Program-made: the position numbers and the translations under genes | The notes under the pieces: generated by a model | What the model was told of the DNA's origin: nothing | What the model saw: the letters and a program-made list of their open reading frames with translations, nothing else | The model's database searches: none | Shown: piece after piece, positions 42,358 through 51,459 of the stretch | Layout: the number at the start of each line of letters is the position of its first letter | Position numbering within the stretch: position 1 is the first letter of the stretch | Assembly: GCF_002312805.1 (NCBI RefSeq) | Contig: NZ_NMUA01000006.1 | Location: 62,001 to 126,000 of the forward strand | Length of the DNA: 64,000 nt | Reading direction: 5' to 3' | Source of the DNA: Sphingobium sp. D43FB | GTDB taxonomy: Bacteria > Pseudomonadota > Alphaproteobacteria > Sphingomonadales > Sphingomonadaceae

Positions 42358-45300
42358 TCAGAAGTGGATCTTCACGCCCGCACGATAGCTTTGATAGCTG
42401 ATGTCCTTGCGCCAGACCGTCGTGTCGGCGGTCAGGTTGAGGTCCACAGAGCCAGCGCGGATGGTCAGGCCACCGCCGACTTCGCCCCAATTCTTGTCCG
42501 ATCCGCCCAGCGCGAACGGCGCGAGGCTGCCGGTCCCGCCGACCAGATTGGCGAGGAAGAAGGCAGGCTGGTCGTTGAACTCATGGACATAATTGGCGGT
42601 GAGATAGGGTTTGAACCCGCCCGTATTCGCCTTGACCGTCGCGCCCAGGCGACCCTGGGCGCTGCGGATCGCATGGCGCTTGATCACCAGCGCGGCATCG
42701 CCGCCATATTCGGACAGGTTGCCAGAGCTGATATAGGCACCACGCAGCGCCGCGCGGGGCACGATGCTGAACGCATCGCTGCCGAGTGCCTTGCTGAGGC
42801 CCAGCTCACCCGACAGCGCCAGTTCCTGGTCGCTGCCATAGAGGGTGTAGGGGGTGATGCCGACTGCGAAGGAGCGACGCGAGCGAGTCGCCATCGTGCC
42901 CGCGCTGCCGACCGCATCCAGCTTCAGGCCGCCCAGGTCGAACGCACCATAGACCGTGCCCTGATAGAGGCGGGCGCGGCCCCAGTCATTGGCCCCCGTA
43001 TTGCCCTTCAACTCGCTGAAGGAGGCGGCGAGGCCGATGACGCCGGTGTCGCCGAACGCCTTTTCGATGCCGGCGGCCATGTACCAGCCGTCGAACTGGT
43101 CGCGGCCAAGCGGCGTGGCGGTCCGCATCGGCGCGCTGTCGCCGTCGATATAGCCGCCCGCCAGGAAGGCGCTGACGTCATCGGGCAACACGCCTTCGCG
43201 CGTCATCGTGTCGTTGCTGCCGCCCTGCGCCATGCCCAGGTCGATATTGTTGAGGCTGGCGGCGGCCAGTTGCAGCGGCTGGCCAGTCATGGTCAGCGTG
43301 CCGCCCATCGCCCCGCCATCGAGCTTCGTCAGCCGATCACGATAGAAGCGCGCCATATTGTCGTTCAGCACTTCGGACATCGACGTCTTGAGCGTCTCGG
43401 TGCGCGGTGCCATCGCCTCGAAGGTCGCTTGGACCCCGGCCACACTCAGCAGATCGGCCTCGCCATAGAGATTGGCATAGTTGGCATAGAGCGGCCGGTT
43501 CTGGTCGAGCAGCTGGGCGAAGCTGGTCTGGTTGGGCGCGGCGCGGTTGACGACATCGGCATAAAGGCCCGCATCGATCCGCACGCTGACGCTGTTGGGG
43601 CCATAGAATAGCACGGGCTTCAACACGGCCGACAGGTTGGTCGGCGTCGCAAAGCTGCCATCCACGCCACCTTCGGCGGTCAGGAAGGTATAGCTGTTGC
43701 CATAGCGGATCTTGGTGCCGCTCGCCGCACCGAAGACGACGCGCCCGCCGACCGCGGCGATGCCGTCGATGGGATCACCGACCGCGAGCAGCGATGCATC
43801 GCCATCGGCCTGCGCCGCAGTGATCGCTGCAGCGGCCGAAGCCTGCTCCTGGCTACCGCCACCATCGCCGCCGCCATTGCCGGTATCGGGGATTTCGCCC
43901 TCGCTGTCGCCATCGGCTTCGACGAATTGCGTCGCCCGCACCGCCAGCACGTCCGACACGCCATTGGCACCCAGATCGATCTGCAGCGTGCTACCCGATG
44001 ACAGCAGCGCATTGCCTTCGATGCTAAGCGTGCCGATCGTGCCGACGCCGCCGGGCGCAATCGTGCCGAGGACGTTGGTGAAATAGGGCGCGCGGAGCGT
44101 TCCCTTGCCGGACAACAGCCCGGTCATCAGGAAATAGTCGCCCGGTGTTTCGACCGTGCCATCGACATTCACGACACCGGCAAGGTGGGCAATGTCCATC
44201 AGGCTGGTCAGCGATCCGGTGGCCGTGACATCGAGCGCGGCCCCCGCGCCCGAAATGGTGAAGCGATCGACCGTGGCGTCCATGTCCAGCGTCGTCTTGC
44301 CATTGGCGCTGAGCGTCACGTCATAATAGCGACCGATCACCCCTTGCGACGCGAGCGGATCGATATTGTTGGGCACGAAGCTGGTCGCGCCGGGCAGGCC
44401 GTTGGCCAGCGTCGGCGTTGGCAGGACCGCAGCGCTGACTTCGCCTTCCTGCGCCTCATGAATCGCGCCGGTCAGCAGCGTGACGTTGTCGGCATTGGGG
44501 CTGCGCTCGGCAATCTCCACCTTGCCCTTGTTATTGCTGACCACGGTCGAACCCGTGGTCGCGCCCTTCGTTTCCGCAACGACCGGTTCGCCATCGACGA
44601 TCAGCGTGTCGGTGCCGACATCATAGCAGACATCGTCCGGCCCATCATTGGGCTGATAGCAAATCTGGCCGAATTTCTGCGTGCTGTCCTGGCCGAACGC
44701 GCCTGCGCCCGGCGAGGTGGGAATGCCGTTCACCAGCGCGCCATTGCTGTCGATCACCCGATAATTGGGGTCGAGCGCGGTCACCCAATGGTCCGCATCG
44801 CTCCACAAGCCGTCGCCTGCCTTTGCGGTGGCGTAGCGATAGGGGTTGTTCTGCGCGATCCAGTCCCAGAATAGGTAGAGGGGCTGGTAGAAGGACGAGC
44901 CGCCATAGGAGCTTTGCGGCTGTTCGAGGAAATAGCGGCTGCCGCCCGACAGGACGCCGATGATCGTCTGTTCGTTGAACGCCTGGTCCAGGATCAGCGG
45001 ACCACCCGAATCGCCGCCAGCGGTGCTGCCTTCATTGGCGAGCGCATCATCCTTGAACAGGTTGAAGTCGAACGGATTTTCACGCTCCGGATCGTCGAAA
45101 TCGGTGTGATAGAGATTTTGCGTATAGCCGCCGGGCGCACCGAACAGGAAGGCGTCGATGTCATCGAGCGAGCCGAGCATCCCAAGGAAGTTTTCCGCCG
45201 TCTTGCGCCGGAAGTCGATCCCCAGATTATTGCCCGTCGTCCCGCTGCCGGTACGACCATAGCCAGTGATCGTCACATGATAGCCGGTGCCCGACGTCTC

Positions 45301-45852
45301 GCTGATCGCCGATGGCGCAGACAGGGCGGAAAAGAGCATCGTCCAGGTCGGCACGTCCGACGCGGGCGTGTCCAGCGTCGCCATCGCTACGTCGCCATAG
45401 AGGAAGCTCAACGCCGGTGGATCGAGCGAGTCGGGATGATAGGCGATATTGTTGACGTTATAGACGCTGAGTGACGTGTTGGTCTGAAAGCCGTTGCTCA
45501 ACCAGTCGATCAAGCCCGGACGGGCGTCGTTCTGAAAGGCGAAGGCGACCGGCACGCCGCCGTTGACGGTGCTATAGTCCGGCGTGTCGAGGTCGTTGAC
45601 GCAGTGGGCGGCAAAGATGACCGTGCGCGGGTTGATCAGCGAGCCGGTGCAGACGAAGCCATCGGCGCGGTACATGATGCCGACGCCGTTGACGTCGCTG
45701 CCATCGATAATGTCGGACGGACTTTTGCTGTCGTTGGGCACGACGGCGTGGGCCAGCGGCGCGAAGCCCAAAGCGGCGACCGCTGCGGATGCCAGAAGAC
45801 TGGTACGACCGGCGCGCGCAAGTAAGCGCGCACCATTCTTGCGAATGTGCAT
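42358..45852 (-). CDS. Trypsin-like serine protease autotransporter
   Basis: 1164 residues; signal peptide to about residue 36. A chymotrypsin-fold passenger (about 45-345) has the triad H83 (AAHC), D154 (DVAMATLD) and S282 (GDSGGP). A beta-helical stretch (about 500-690) and a C-terminal autotransporter barrel (about 880-1164, ending KIHF) follow. The product exports its protease to the surface. GGGAG lies eight bases before the ATG. Substrate unknown. Confidence 0.9.
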   Translation of the reverse strand: MHIRKNGARLLARAGRTSLLASAAVAALGFAPLAHAVVPNDSKSPSDIIDGSDVNGVGIMYRADGFVCTGSLINPRTVIFAAHCVNDLDTPDYSTVNGGVPVAFAFQNDARPGLIDWLSNGFQTNTSLSVYNVNNIAYHPDSLDPPALSFLYGDVAMATLDTPASDVPTWTMLFSALSAPSAISETSGTGYHVTITGYGRTGSGTTGNNLGIDFRRKTAENFLGMLGSLDDIDAFLFGAPGGYTQNLYHTDFDDPERENPFDFNLFKDDALANEGSTAGGDSGGPLILDQAFNEQTIIGVLSGGSRYFLEQPQSSYGGSSFYQPLYLFWDWIAQNNPYRYATAKAGDGLWSDADHWVTALDPNYRVIDSNGALVNGIPTSPGAGAFGQDSTQKFGQICYQPNDGPDDVCYDVGTDTLIVDGEPVVAETKGATTGSTVVSNNKGKVEIAERSPNADNVTLLTGAIHEAQEGEVSAAVLPTPTLANGLPGATSFVPNNIDPLASQGVIGRYYDVTLSANGKTTLDMDATVDRFTISGAGAALDVTATGSLTSLMDIAHLAGVVNVDGTVETPGDYFLMTGLLSGKGTLRAPYFTNVLGTIAPGGVGTIGTLSIEGNALLSSGSTLQIDLGANGVSDVLAVRATQFVEADGDSEGEIPDTGNGGGDGGGSQEQASAAAAITAAQADGDASLLAVGDPIDGIAAVGGRVVFGAASGTKIRYGNSYTFLTAEGGVDGSFATPTNLSAVLKPVLFYGPNSVSVRIDAGLYADVVNRAAPNQTSFAQLLDQNRPLYANYANLYGEADLLSVAGVQATFEAMAPRTETLKTSMSEVLNDNMARFYRDRLTKLDGGAMGGTLTMTGQPLQLAAASLNNIDLGMAQGGSNDTMTREGVLPDDVSAFLAGGYIDGDSAPMRTATPLGRDQFDGWYMAAGIEKAFGDTGVIGLAASFSELKGNTGANDWGRARLYQGTVYGAFDLGGLKLDAVGSAGTMATRSRRSFAVGITPYTLYGSDQELALSGELGLSKALGSDAFSIVPRAALRGAYISSGNLSEYGGDAALVIKRHAIRSAQGRLGATVKANTGGFKPYLTANYVHEFNDQPAFFLANLVGGTGSLAPFALGGSDKNWGEVGGGLTIRAGSVDLNLTADTTVWRKDISYQSYRAGVKIHF

Positions 45853-46178
45853 GATGTGAACTCCCCAAAGACCTGAAGGGAAGCTATGTCAGCAACAAGA
45901 CGAACACAATGCGGCAATTTGCGAAACTTTCCTTATGTTTCAAAAAGGTCACAGACTGCTGGGCTGTCCCAAAAAATCTGAAGTGGAATGGCGCAAATCC
46001 GGCATTTTCGGGATGGCGCTCTTCGCCGACGCCTGCGCACTACTTCATGACAAAGGCCGTTAACTTTAACCTGGCGCAGCTTTTTGGCGCATGGCGGCCG
46101 TCCCTTGCGCAACCGCGCCGATCCGCTTAAGCATGAAGGCAAGTTCCGGCTTCCCCACGAAGTTGGCGAAAAACAGAA
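45853..46178. other. Intergenic region, nothing clear
   Basis: Holds the divergent promoters of the autotransporter and gppA/ppx by position. I see no gene or clear motif; the bases 45905-46000 are more AT-rich than the surroundings. Confidence 0.4.
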
Positions 46179-47312
46179 GTGAGTTTCGGCATGGTGCAGC
46201 AAAGCCGCCCATCGCCGCAGAGTTCCGGTCCGACCGGCGGTTTTTCGGGCAAGCGTGTCCGATCCGGTCAGGGCAATGGGAGCAAGGCTGCGGCCATTCC
46301 TCCCCCGTCACCATCGCGGGGTCTTGCGCCGCATGGCGCGCGTGAGCGGCGATCCTATGCCGCGATCGACCTTGGCACCAATAATTGCCGCCTGCTGATC
46401 GCCAAGCCATCCGCCGATGGCTTCATTGTCGTCGATGCCTTTTCGCGGATCGTGCGGCTCGGCGAAGGGCTGGCATCGACCGGTCGGATCAGCGACGCCG
46501 CCATCGATCGCGCCATCGCCGCGCTGTCCGTCTGCGCCGACAAGCTGCGCCGCCGCCATGTGACGCTGGCCCGATCGGTCGCGACCGAAGCCTGTCGCCG
46601 CGCGTCCAATGGCACGGATTTCATCCAGCGCGTCTATCGCGAGACGGGCATCGCCCTCGACATCATCAGCGCGCAGGAAGAGGCGCGGCTGGCGGTGCTG
46701 GGCTGCCATGCGCTGCTGGAACCCGGCAATGGCCCGGCCCTGATCTTCGACATAGGCGGTGGATCGACCGAATTGGTGCTGGTCGATTCGAACGGATCGG
46801 CAGGGGCGCCCCGGATCGTCGATTGGGTGAGTGCGCCGTGGGGCGTGGTGTCGCTGACCGAGAGCGAGGCGTTCGACCATGGCGATCGTGACGCGCGGCT
46901 GGCCGCCTATGACCGGATGCGCGCGCGGGTCAGCGAAGCCTTCGCGCCGCTTGCCCGCCGCTTGCCGCAAGGCGCGGAGGATATCCGCCTGCTCGGCACG
47001 TCGGGGACGGTGACGACATTGGCGAGCGTGCATCTGAACCTGCCGCGCTATGACCGGCAGGTCATCGACGGCTTGATCGTGCCGTGCGAATCGATGCGGT
47101 CGATTTCCGAGCGCTTGTCGACCATGACCTTGATGGAGCGGCAGAAGCTGCCCTGCATCGGCACGGAGCGGGCCGATCTGGTGGTGGCGGGGTGCGCCAT
47201 ATTGGAAGCGATCCTCGACATCTGGCCCGCCGAACGGCTGGGCGTGGCGGATCGCGGGATTCGCGAAGGCATATTGCGTGGGCTGATGGACCGCGATGGG
47301 AGAGTGATGTGA
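46179..47312 (+). CDS. Ppx/GppA family phosphatase
   Basis: 377 residues from a GTG (ATG four codons later). Actin-like fold with AAIDLGTNNCRLLIA (about 60), IFDIGGGSTELVLV (about 187) and LGTSGTVTTLA (about 272). Hydrolyses polyphosphate and/or pppGpp; which is not certain. The N-terminal 55 residues are a Ser/Pro/Gly-rich extension. Overlaps rlmE by four bases. Confidence 0.92.
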   Translation: MSFGMVQQSRPSPQSSGPTGGFSGKRVRSGQGNGSKAAAIPPPSPSRGLAPHGARERRSYAAIDLGTNNCRLLIAKPSADGFIVVDAFSRIVRLGEGLASTGRISDAAIDRAIAALSVCADKLRRRHVTLARSVATEACRRASNGTDFIQRVYRETGIALDIISAQEEARLAVLGCHALLEPGNGPALIFDIGGGSTELVLVDSNGSAGAPRIVDWVSAPWGVVSLTESEAFDHGDRDARLAAYDRMRARVSEAFAPLARRLPQGAEDIRLLGTSGTVTTLASVHLNLPRYDRQVIDGLIVPCESMRSISERLSTMTLMERQKLPCIGTERADLVVAGCAILEAILDIWPAERLGVADRGIREGILRGLMDRDGRVM

Positions 47313-48013
47313 GGGGCGCAGGCGTAGGCAAGGTGCGCGTCAAAAGCGCCAAGGGCAGGACCGCGCAGTCGGTTCGCTGGCTCGAACGCCATCTGAACGA
47401 CCCCTATGTGCGCAAGGCGAAAGCGGAAGGCTGGCGCAGCCGTGCCGCGTTCAAGCTGATCGAACTGGACGAAAAATTCCATTTCGTGAAGGGATCGCGC
47501 GCGGTGGTCGATCTGGGCGTGGCACCGGGCGGCTGGTCGCAGGTCGTGCGCAAGCTAGCTCCGAAGGCCACCGTCGTCGGCATCGACCTGCTGCCGGTCG
47601 ATGCGATCGAGGGGGTGACCCTGTTCGAAATGGACTTCATGGACGACAAGGCGCCCGACCTGTTGCGCGAAGCGCTGGGCGATGCGCCCGACCTCATCAT
47701 TTCCGACATGGCGGCCAATACGGTGGGCCATGCCCAGACCGACCATCTCCGCACGATGGGGCTGGTCGAGGCGGCAGCCTGGTTCGCGGTCGAAAATCTG
47801 CGCAAGGGCGGGACGTTCGTCGCCAAGGTGTTCGCTGGGGGCACTGATGGCGAACTGCTGGTCCTGCTCAAGAAGAATTTCACGACGATCAAGCATGCCA
47901 AGCCCCCCGCCAGCCGCAAAGGCAGCGTGGAATGGTATGTCGTGGCGCAGGGGTTCAAGGGGCGACCCGATGAACCCGCGCGCGACCGGGCGGGCGATCC
48001 CGTAACAGAGTAG
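47309..48013 (+). CDS. rlmE: RlmE, 23S rRNA 2'-O-methyltransferase
   Basis: 234 residues from the GTG at 47309. Rossmann motif VVDLGVAPGGWSQVV, then DMAANTVGH, and KVFAGG; the K-D-K-E type catalytic set fits FtsJ/RlmE. Methylates U2552. Follows gppA/ppx in an overlapping operon. Confidence 0.94.
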   Translation: MRGAGVGKVRVKSAKGRTAQSVRWLERHLNDPYVRKAKAEGWRSRAAFKLIELDEKFHFVKGSRAVVDLGVAPGGWSQVVRKLAPKATVVGIDLLPVDAIEGVTLFEMDFMDDKAPDLLREALGDAPDLIISDMAANTVGHAQTDHLRTMGLVEAAAWFAVENLRKGGTFVAKVFAGGTDGELLVLLKKNFTTIKHAKPPASRKGSVEWYVVAQGFKGRPDEPARDRAGDPVTE

Positions 48014-48056
48014 CCGTCGGAAGGCTGGCGGGCGCGGGATAGGAAGCGGGGGTCAC

Positions 48057-49565
48057 TTGGTCGCAACGGTATCGACGGTCGCCTATCTGGGGCTGGAGGC
48101 GCGGGCCGTCGAGGTGCAGTGCCAGCTCGTCCCCGGCCTGCCCAATTTCATCGTCGTGGGATTGCCTGACAAGGCGGTGGCCGAAAGCCGCGAACGGGTG
48201 CGTAATGCAATCGCCGCCATCGGCCTGTCGCTGCCGCCCAAGCGGATCACTGTAAACCTATCGCCCGCCGACCTGCCCAAGGAAGGATCGCATTTCGATC
48301 TGCCGATCGCGCTCGCGCTGCTCGGCGCGATGGGCGTGATCGATGCCGAAACGCTGTCGGGCTATGTCGTGGTCGGCGAACTGGGGCTGGACGGGCGCAC
48401 CGCGCCATCGCCCGGCGTGCTGCTGGCGGCGCTCCACGCGGGCGGGCAGGATATGGGGCTGGTCTGCCCGGTCGCGCAGGGGGCCGAAGCTGCCTGGGCG
48501 GGGCAGGTCGAAGTCGTCGCCGCGCCCGATCTTTTAAGCCTGCTCAACCATTTCAAGGGCACGTCGGCGCTGTCGCCGCCCCAGCCGGGCGCGGTCGAGG
48601 CACCCGTGCGGACGCTGGACCTCAAACAGGTCAAGGGGCAGGAAGTCGCCAAGCGCGCGATCGAGATCGCGGCGGCGGGCGGGCATAATCTGCTGATGGT
48701 CGGGCCGCCGGGCGCGGGCAAATCGCTGATGGCCGGGTGCTTGCCAGGGATTTTGCCCGAACTCACCCCATCCGAGGCGCTGGAAACATCCATGGTCGCG
48801 AGCGTAGCCGGGACGCTAGATGGCGGGCGGATCAGCCGGGCGCGGCCCTTCCGCCACCCCCATCATAGCGCGTCGATGGCAGCGCTGGTCGGTGGCGGCT
48901 TGAAGGCGCGGCCGGGCGAGGTCAGCATGGCGCATCTGGGCGTGCTGTTTCTCGACGAATTGCCGGAGTTCCAGCGGGCGGTGCTGGATTCGTTGCGCCA
49001 GCCGTTGGAAACCGGCGAAGTGACGGTCGCCCGCGCCAATGCGCATGTCACCTTCCCGGCGCGGGTGCAGTTGATCGCGGCGATGAACCCCTGCCGATGC
49101 GGACATCTGGGCGATCCCGCTTTGGCCTGCTCCCGTGCGCCGCGTTGCGCCGCTGACTATCAGGCCAAGGTATCGGGGCCGTTGCTCGACCGGATCGACC
49201 TGCATGTCGAGGTGCAGGCGGTGAGTGCTGCCGATCTGGTGCTGCCGCCCCCCGCCGAAGGATCGACCGAGGTCGCCGCGCGCGTCGCGGCGGCGCGCGA
49301 TGTGCAGACCAAGCGCTATGCCGGGACGAAAGTGCGGACCAATGCCGAGGTGGACGGCGACGCGCTGGAGGCCTTTGCCGGGCCGGACGAAGCGGGGCGG
49401 CAATTGCTGGCCCAGGCGGCCGCGGCAATGAAGCTGTCGGCGCGGGGCTATACCCGCGTGTTGCGCGTCGCGCGGACGATCGCCGATTTGGCCGGCGCCG
49501 AGCGGGTCGGGCGGGTGCATGTCGCCGAAGCGCTCAGCTACCGGCGCCGCGCGCCGGTGAATTGA
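48057..49565 (+). CDS. YifB/ComM family Mg-chelatase-like ATPase
   Basis: 502 residues, TTG start. N-terminal Lon-like domain (VQCQLVPGLPNFIVVGLPDK), Walker A GPPGAGKS (about 218-225), LGVLFLDELPEF (Walker B), and a Cys cluster (MNPCRCGHLG). In ComM, branch migration in natural transformation. 43 bases after rlmE. Confidence 0.93.
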   Translation: MVATVSTVAYLGLEARAVEVQCQLVPGLPNFIVVGLPDKAVAESRERVRNAIAAIGLSLPPKRITVNLSPADLPKEGSHFDLPIALALLGAMGVIDAETLSGYVVVGELGLDGRTAPSPGVLLAALHAGGQDMGLVCPVAQGAEAAWAGQVEVVAAPDLLSLLNHFKGTSALSPPQPGAVEAPVRTLDLKQVKGQEVAKRAIEIAAAGGHNLLMVGPPGAGKSLMAGCLPGILPELTPSEALETSMVASVAGTLDGGRISRARPFRHPHHSASMAALVGGGLKARPGEVSMAHLGVLFLDELPEFQRAVLDSLRQPLETGEVTVARANAHVTFPARVQLIAAMNPCRCGHLGDPALACSRAPRCAADYQAKVSGPLLDRIDLHVEVQAVSAADLVLPPPAEGSTEVAARVAAARDVQTKRYAGTKVRTNAEVDGDALEAFAGPDEAGRQLLAQAAAAMKLSARGYTRVLRVARTIADLAGAERVGRVHVAEALSYRRRAPVN

Positions 49566-49572
49566 GAAGGGC

Positions 49573-49683
49573 TCAGGGAATCGGCTGGACCGTCAGCAGC
49601 GTATAGAGACCGATGGCCGCGCCGCTGGCGACGAAAGCGATCAGAAAGCGGCATATGTCGGGCCAGAAATCGGGGCGTTCCAT
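49573..49683 (-). CDS. 36-residue membrane peptide
   Basis: Reads MERPDFWPDICRFL, then IAFVASGAAIGLYTLL as one membrane helix, ending VQPIP. AGGAG lies nine bases before the ATG. No family recognised; coding is supported by the ribosome site and the clear helix. Confidence 0.55.
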   Translation of the reverse strand: MERPDFWPDICRFLIAFVASGAAIGLYTLLTVQPIP

Positions 49684-49756
49684 GTCGGTCGTCTCCTTGT
49701 CGGTGACGATGCGACGGGTAGAAGGACTTGAAACCCGCTTCCAATGACAAATGACG

Positions 49757-50176
49757 TTAGGCGCTCTCGTTGGCGATCAGCTTGAGTTCGGCGGCAGGCG
49801 CATTGTCCTTATGCGCAAAATGGCCGTCGATCCGGCTGCCCGCCTCGATCGTGATGCGCTCATAACGAACATCACCGGTGATCCGCGCGCTGCGCTCGAC
49901 CACCAACTCGTCCGCCGTGATCGATCCATCGACAAGGCCTGCCAGGCGCGCGCTTTGCGCGGTGACATGACCGATGATGCGGCTCTCGGCCCCCTGGACC
50001 AGCGCGGCGCAGCTAATATCGCCATCCACCACGCCATCGACATGCAGATCGACCGACGCGGTGACGTTGCCGCTGATCGTGACGTCGCCGCCGATCAGCG
50101 AGAAGGGGGTGTTTTTAGCCCCGGTTGCCGACATCGGCGAATCGGGCCTTGGCGATTTGCTGGACTTGGAGAACAT
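49757..50176 (-). CDS. Bactofilin-type cytoskeletal protein
   Basis: 139 residues from the ATG at 50176, with GGAGG nine bases upstream. A right-handed beta-helix of short repeats (SLIGGDVTISGNVTASVDLH, VDGVVDGDI, IIGHVTAQSARL) with short polar ends is the bactofilin fold. Overlaps the M23 gene by 62 bases; the pair is common and links cell shape to wall hydrolysis. Confidence 0.9.
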   Translation of the reverse strand: MFSKSSKSPRPDSPMSATGAKNTPFSLIGGDVTISGNVTASVDLHVDGVVDGDISCAALVQGAESRIIGHVTAQSARLAGLVDGSITADELVVERSARITGDVRYERITIEAGSRIDGHFAHKDNAPAAELKLIANESA

Positions 50177-51350
50177 CCTGGGCAGCCTCCAGAAAACGGC
50201 GGGGGTTGATGGGCCGGTCATTTTGCCGGACCTCGAAATGGAGATGGGTGCCGGTCGAACGGCCGGTCGACCCCATGCCGCCGATCGTGTCGCCCCGCGC
50301 CACCGCCTGGCCTACTTTGGCGGCAAAGCGTGACAAATGGGCGTAACGAGTCATCAGACCGTTGCCATGATCGACCTCGACCACATTGCCATAGCCCTGC
50401 CGCTGGCCGACATAGCGCACCTTGCCTGGCGCGGCCGCGACGATCGGCTGGCCATGACGGCCGGGGAAATCCATGCCGGCGTGGAAGGCGGCGTGGCCGT
50501 TGAACGGATCGCGGCGATAGCCGTAGGAACTGGTTTCCATCGGCGCCATGGTCGGCCTGCCCGACGGGATCGACAACAGGCTGCGTTCCAGAAACTCCAT
50601 GCGTGTCAGGGCATCGGCAAGATGTTCCAATTCGCCGGTCATGGCGCCCTTGCTGCCCTTCCACGGAACGAAGGGGCCACCCTGGGCGCGCGCGGCGCTG
50701 CGAGCGAGTTGGTCGGGGTTGAGGCCGAAGCTGCGGATCGCCGCCGCTGCCTTGTCCGCGCGACGCTCTACAGCAGCGGTCAGCAGCAGGGCGAAACGGC
50801 GCTGGCGTTCTTCCAGCCGCACGAGCGGCGCGGCCTCCGGGGCCATGCTGATCTTGGCGGTCAGCGTCTCCGCCTTGCCGGATGTGTCGGCGGCGGTCGG
50901 CGCGACCATGTCCGCGTCCTTGTCACCCTCGGCCCCGAAATGGGTCTTGTAGAGCGTGTCCATGAAGTCCTGCCGGGCTTCCAGATCCTGTGCCAATTCA
51001 TCGACCGACTGGCGATAGCCTTCGACCTTGGTGGCAGCGGTCGCGATGGATTTGCTCTTGGCGGCGAGCGCAGCGCGCTCTTGCGTCACTGAGGCGCTGT
51101 CGGCGATCATCGCCAGCGTCATGCCGCCCCAGCCGGCCAGAGCCATCGTCAGCAGGCTGAGTGTCGTGAGTTGCAGGCGGCGGGAAATGCGCAGGAACCG
51201 GACCTGGCCGCCCGATCGCAGGAAAATCTCCCGCTCTGGGCATAAGGCGGCAAGCCGTGCCCGGAGAGCGGCTGCCCTCGATTTTCGATGATGCGACAAT
51301 GACGACCCCGTAGCTCTTTTCGACTCGGGCCGATAGCAAAGCCGGGCCAC
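50115..51350 (-). CDS. M23-family peptidoglycan endopeptidase
   Basis: 411 residues from a GTG. One membrane anchor (about 60-82), a coiled coil (about 88-220) and a C-terminal M23 domain with HAGMDFPG (about 290) and HLHFEVR (about 366), the zinc site and catalytic His. Cuts peptide cross-links. Upstream of and overlapping the bactofilin gene. Confidence 0.92.
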   Translation of the reverse strand: MARLCYRPESKRATGSSLSHHRKSRAAALRARLAALCPEREIFLRSGGQVRFLRISRRLQLTTLSLLTMALAGWGGMTLAMIADSASVTQERAALAAKSKSIATAATKVEGYRQSVDELAQDLEARQDFMDTLYKTHFGAEGDKDADMVAPTAADTSGKAETLTAKISMAPEAAPLVRLEERQRRFALLLTAAVERRADKAAAAIRSFGLNPDQLARSAARAQGGPFVPWKGSKGAMTGELEHLADALTRMEFLERSLLSIPSGRPTMAPMETSSYGYRRDPFNGHAAFHAGMDFPGRHGQPIVAAAPGKVRYVGQRQGYGNVVEVDHGNGLMTRYAHLSRFAAKVGQAVARGDTIGGMGSTGRSTGTHLHFEVRQNDRPINPRRFLEAAQDVLQVQQIAKARFADVGNRG

Positions 51351-51459
51351 CCGCGCGAATCCACCGTTACGTAGACGTGACGAGTCGAGTGATGCGCGCG
51401 ACTAAATGATCCCTGCGATCTTTTGTTCCCTCATAAATACGATTTTTTGAACCCGCGCC

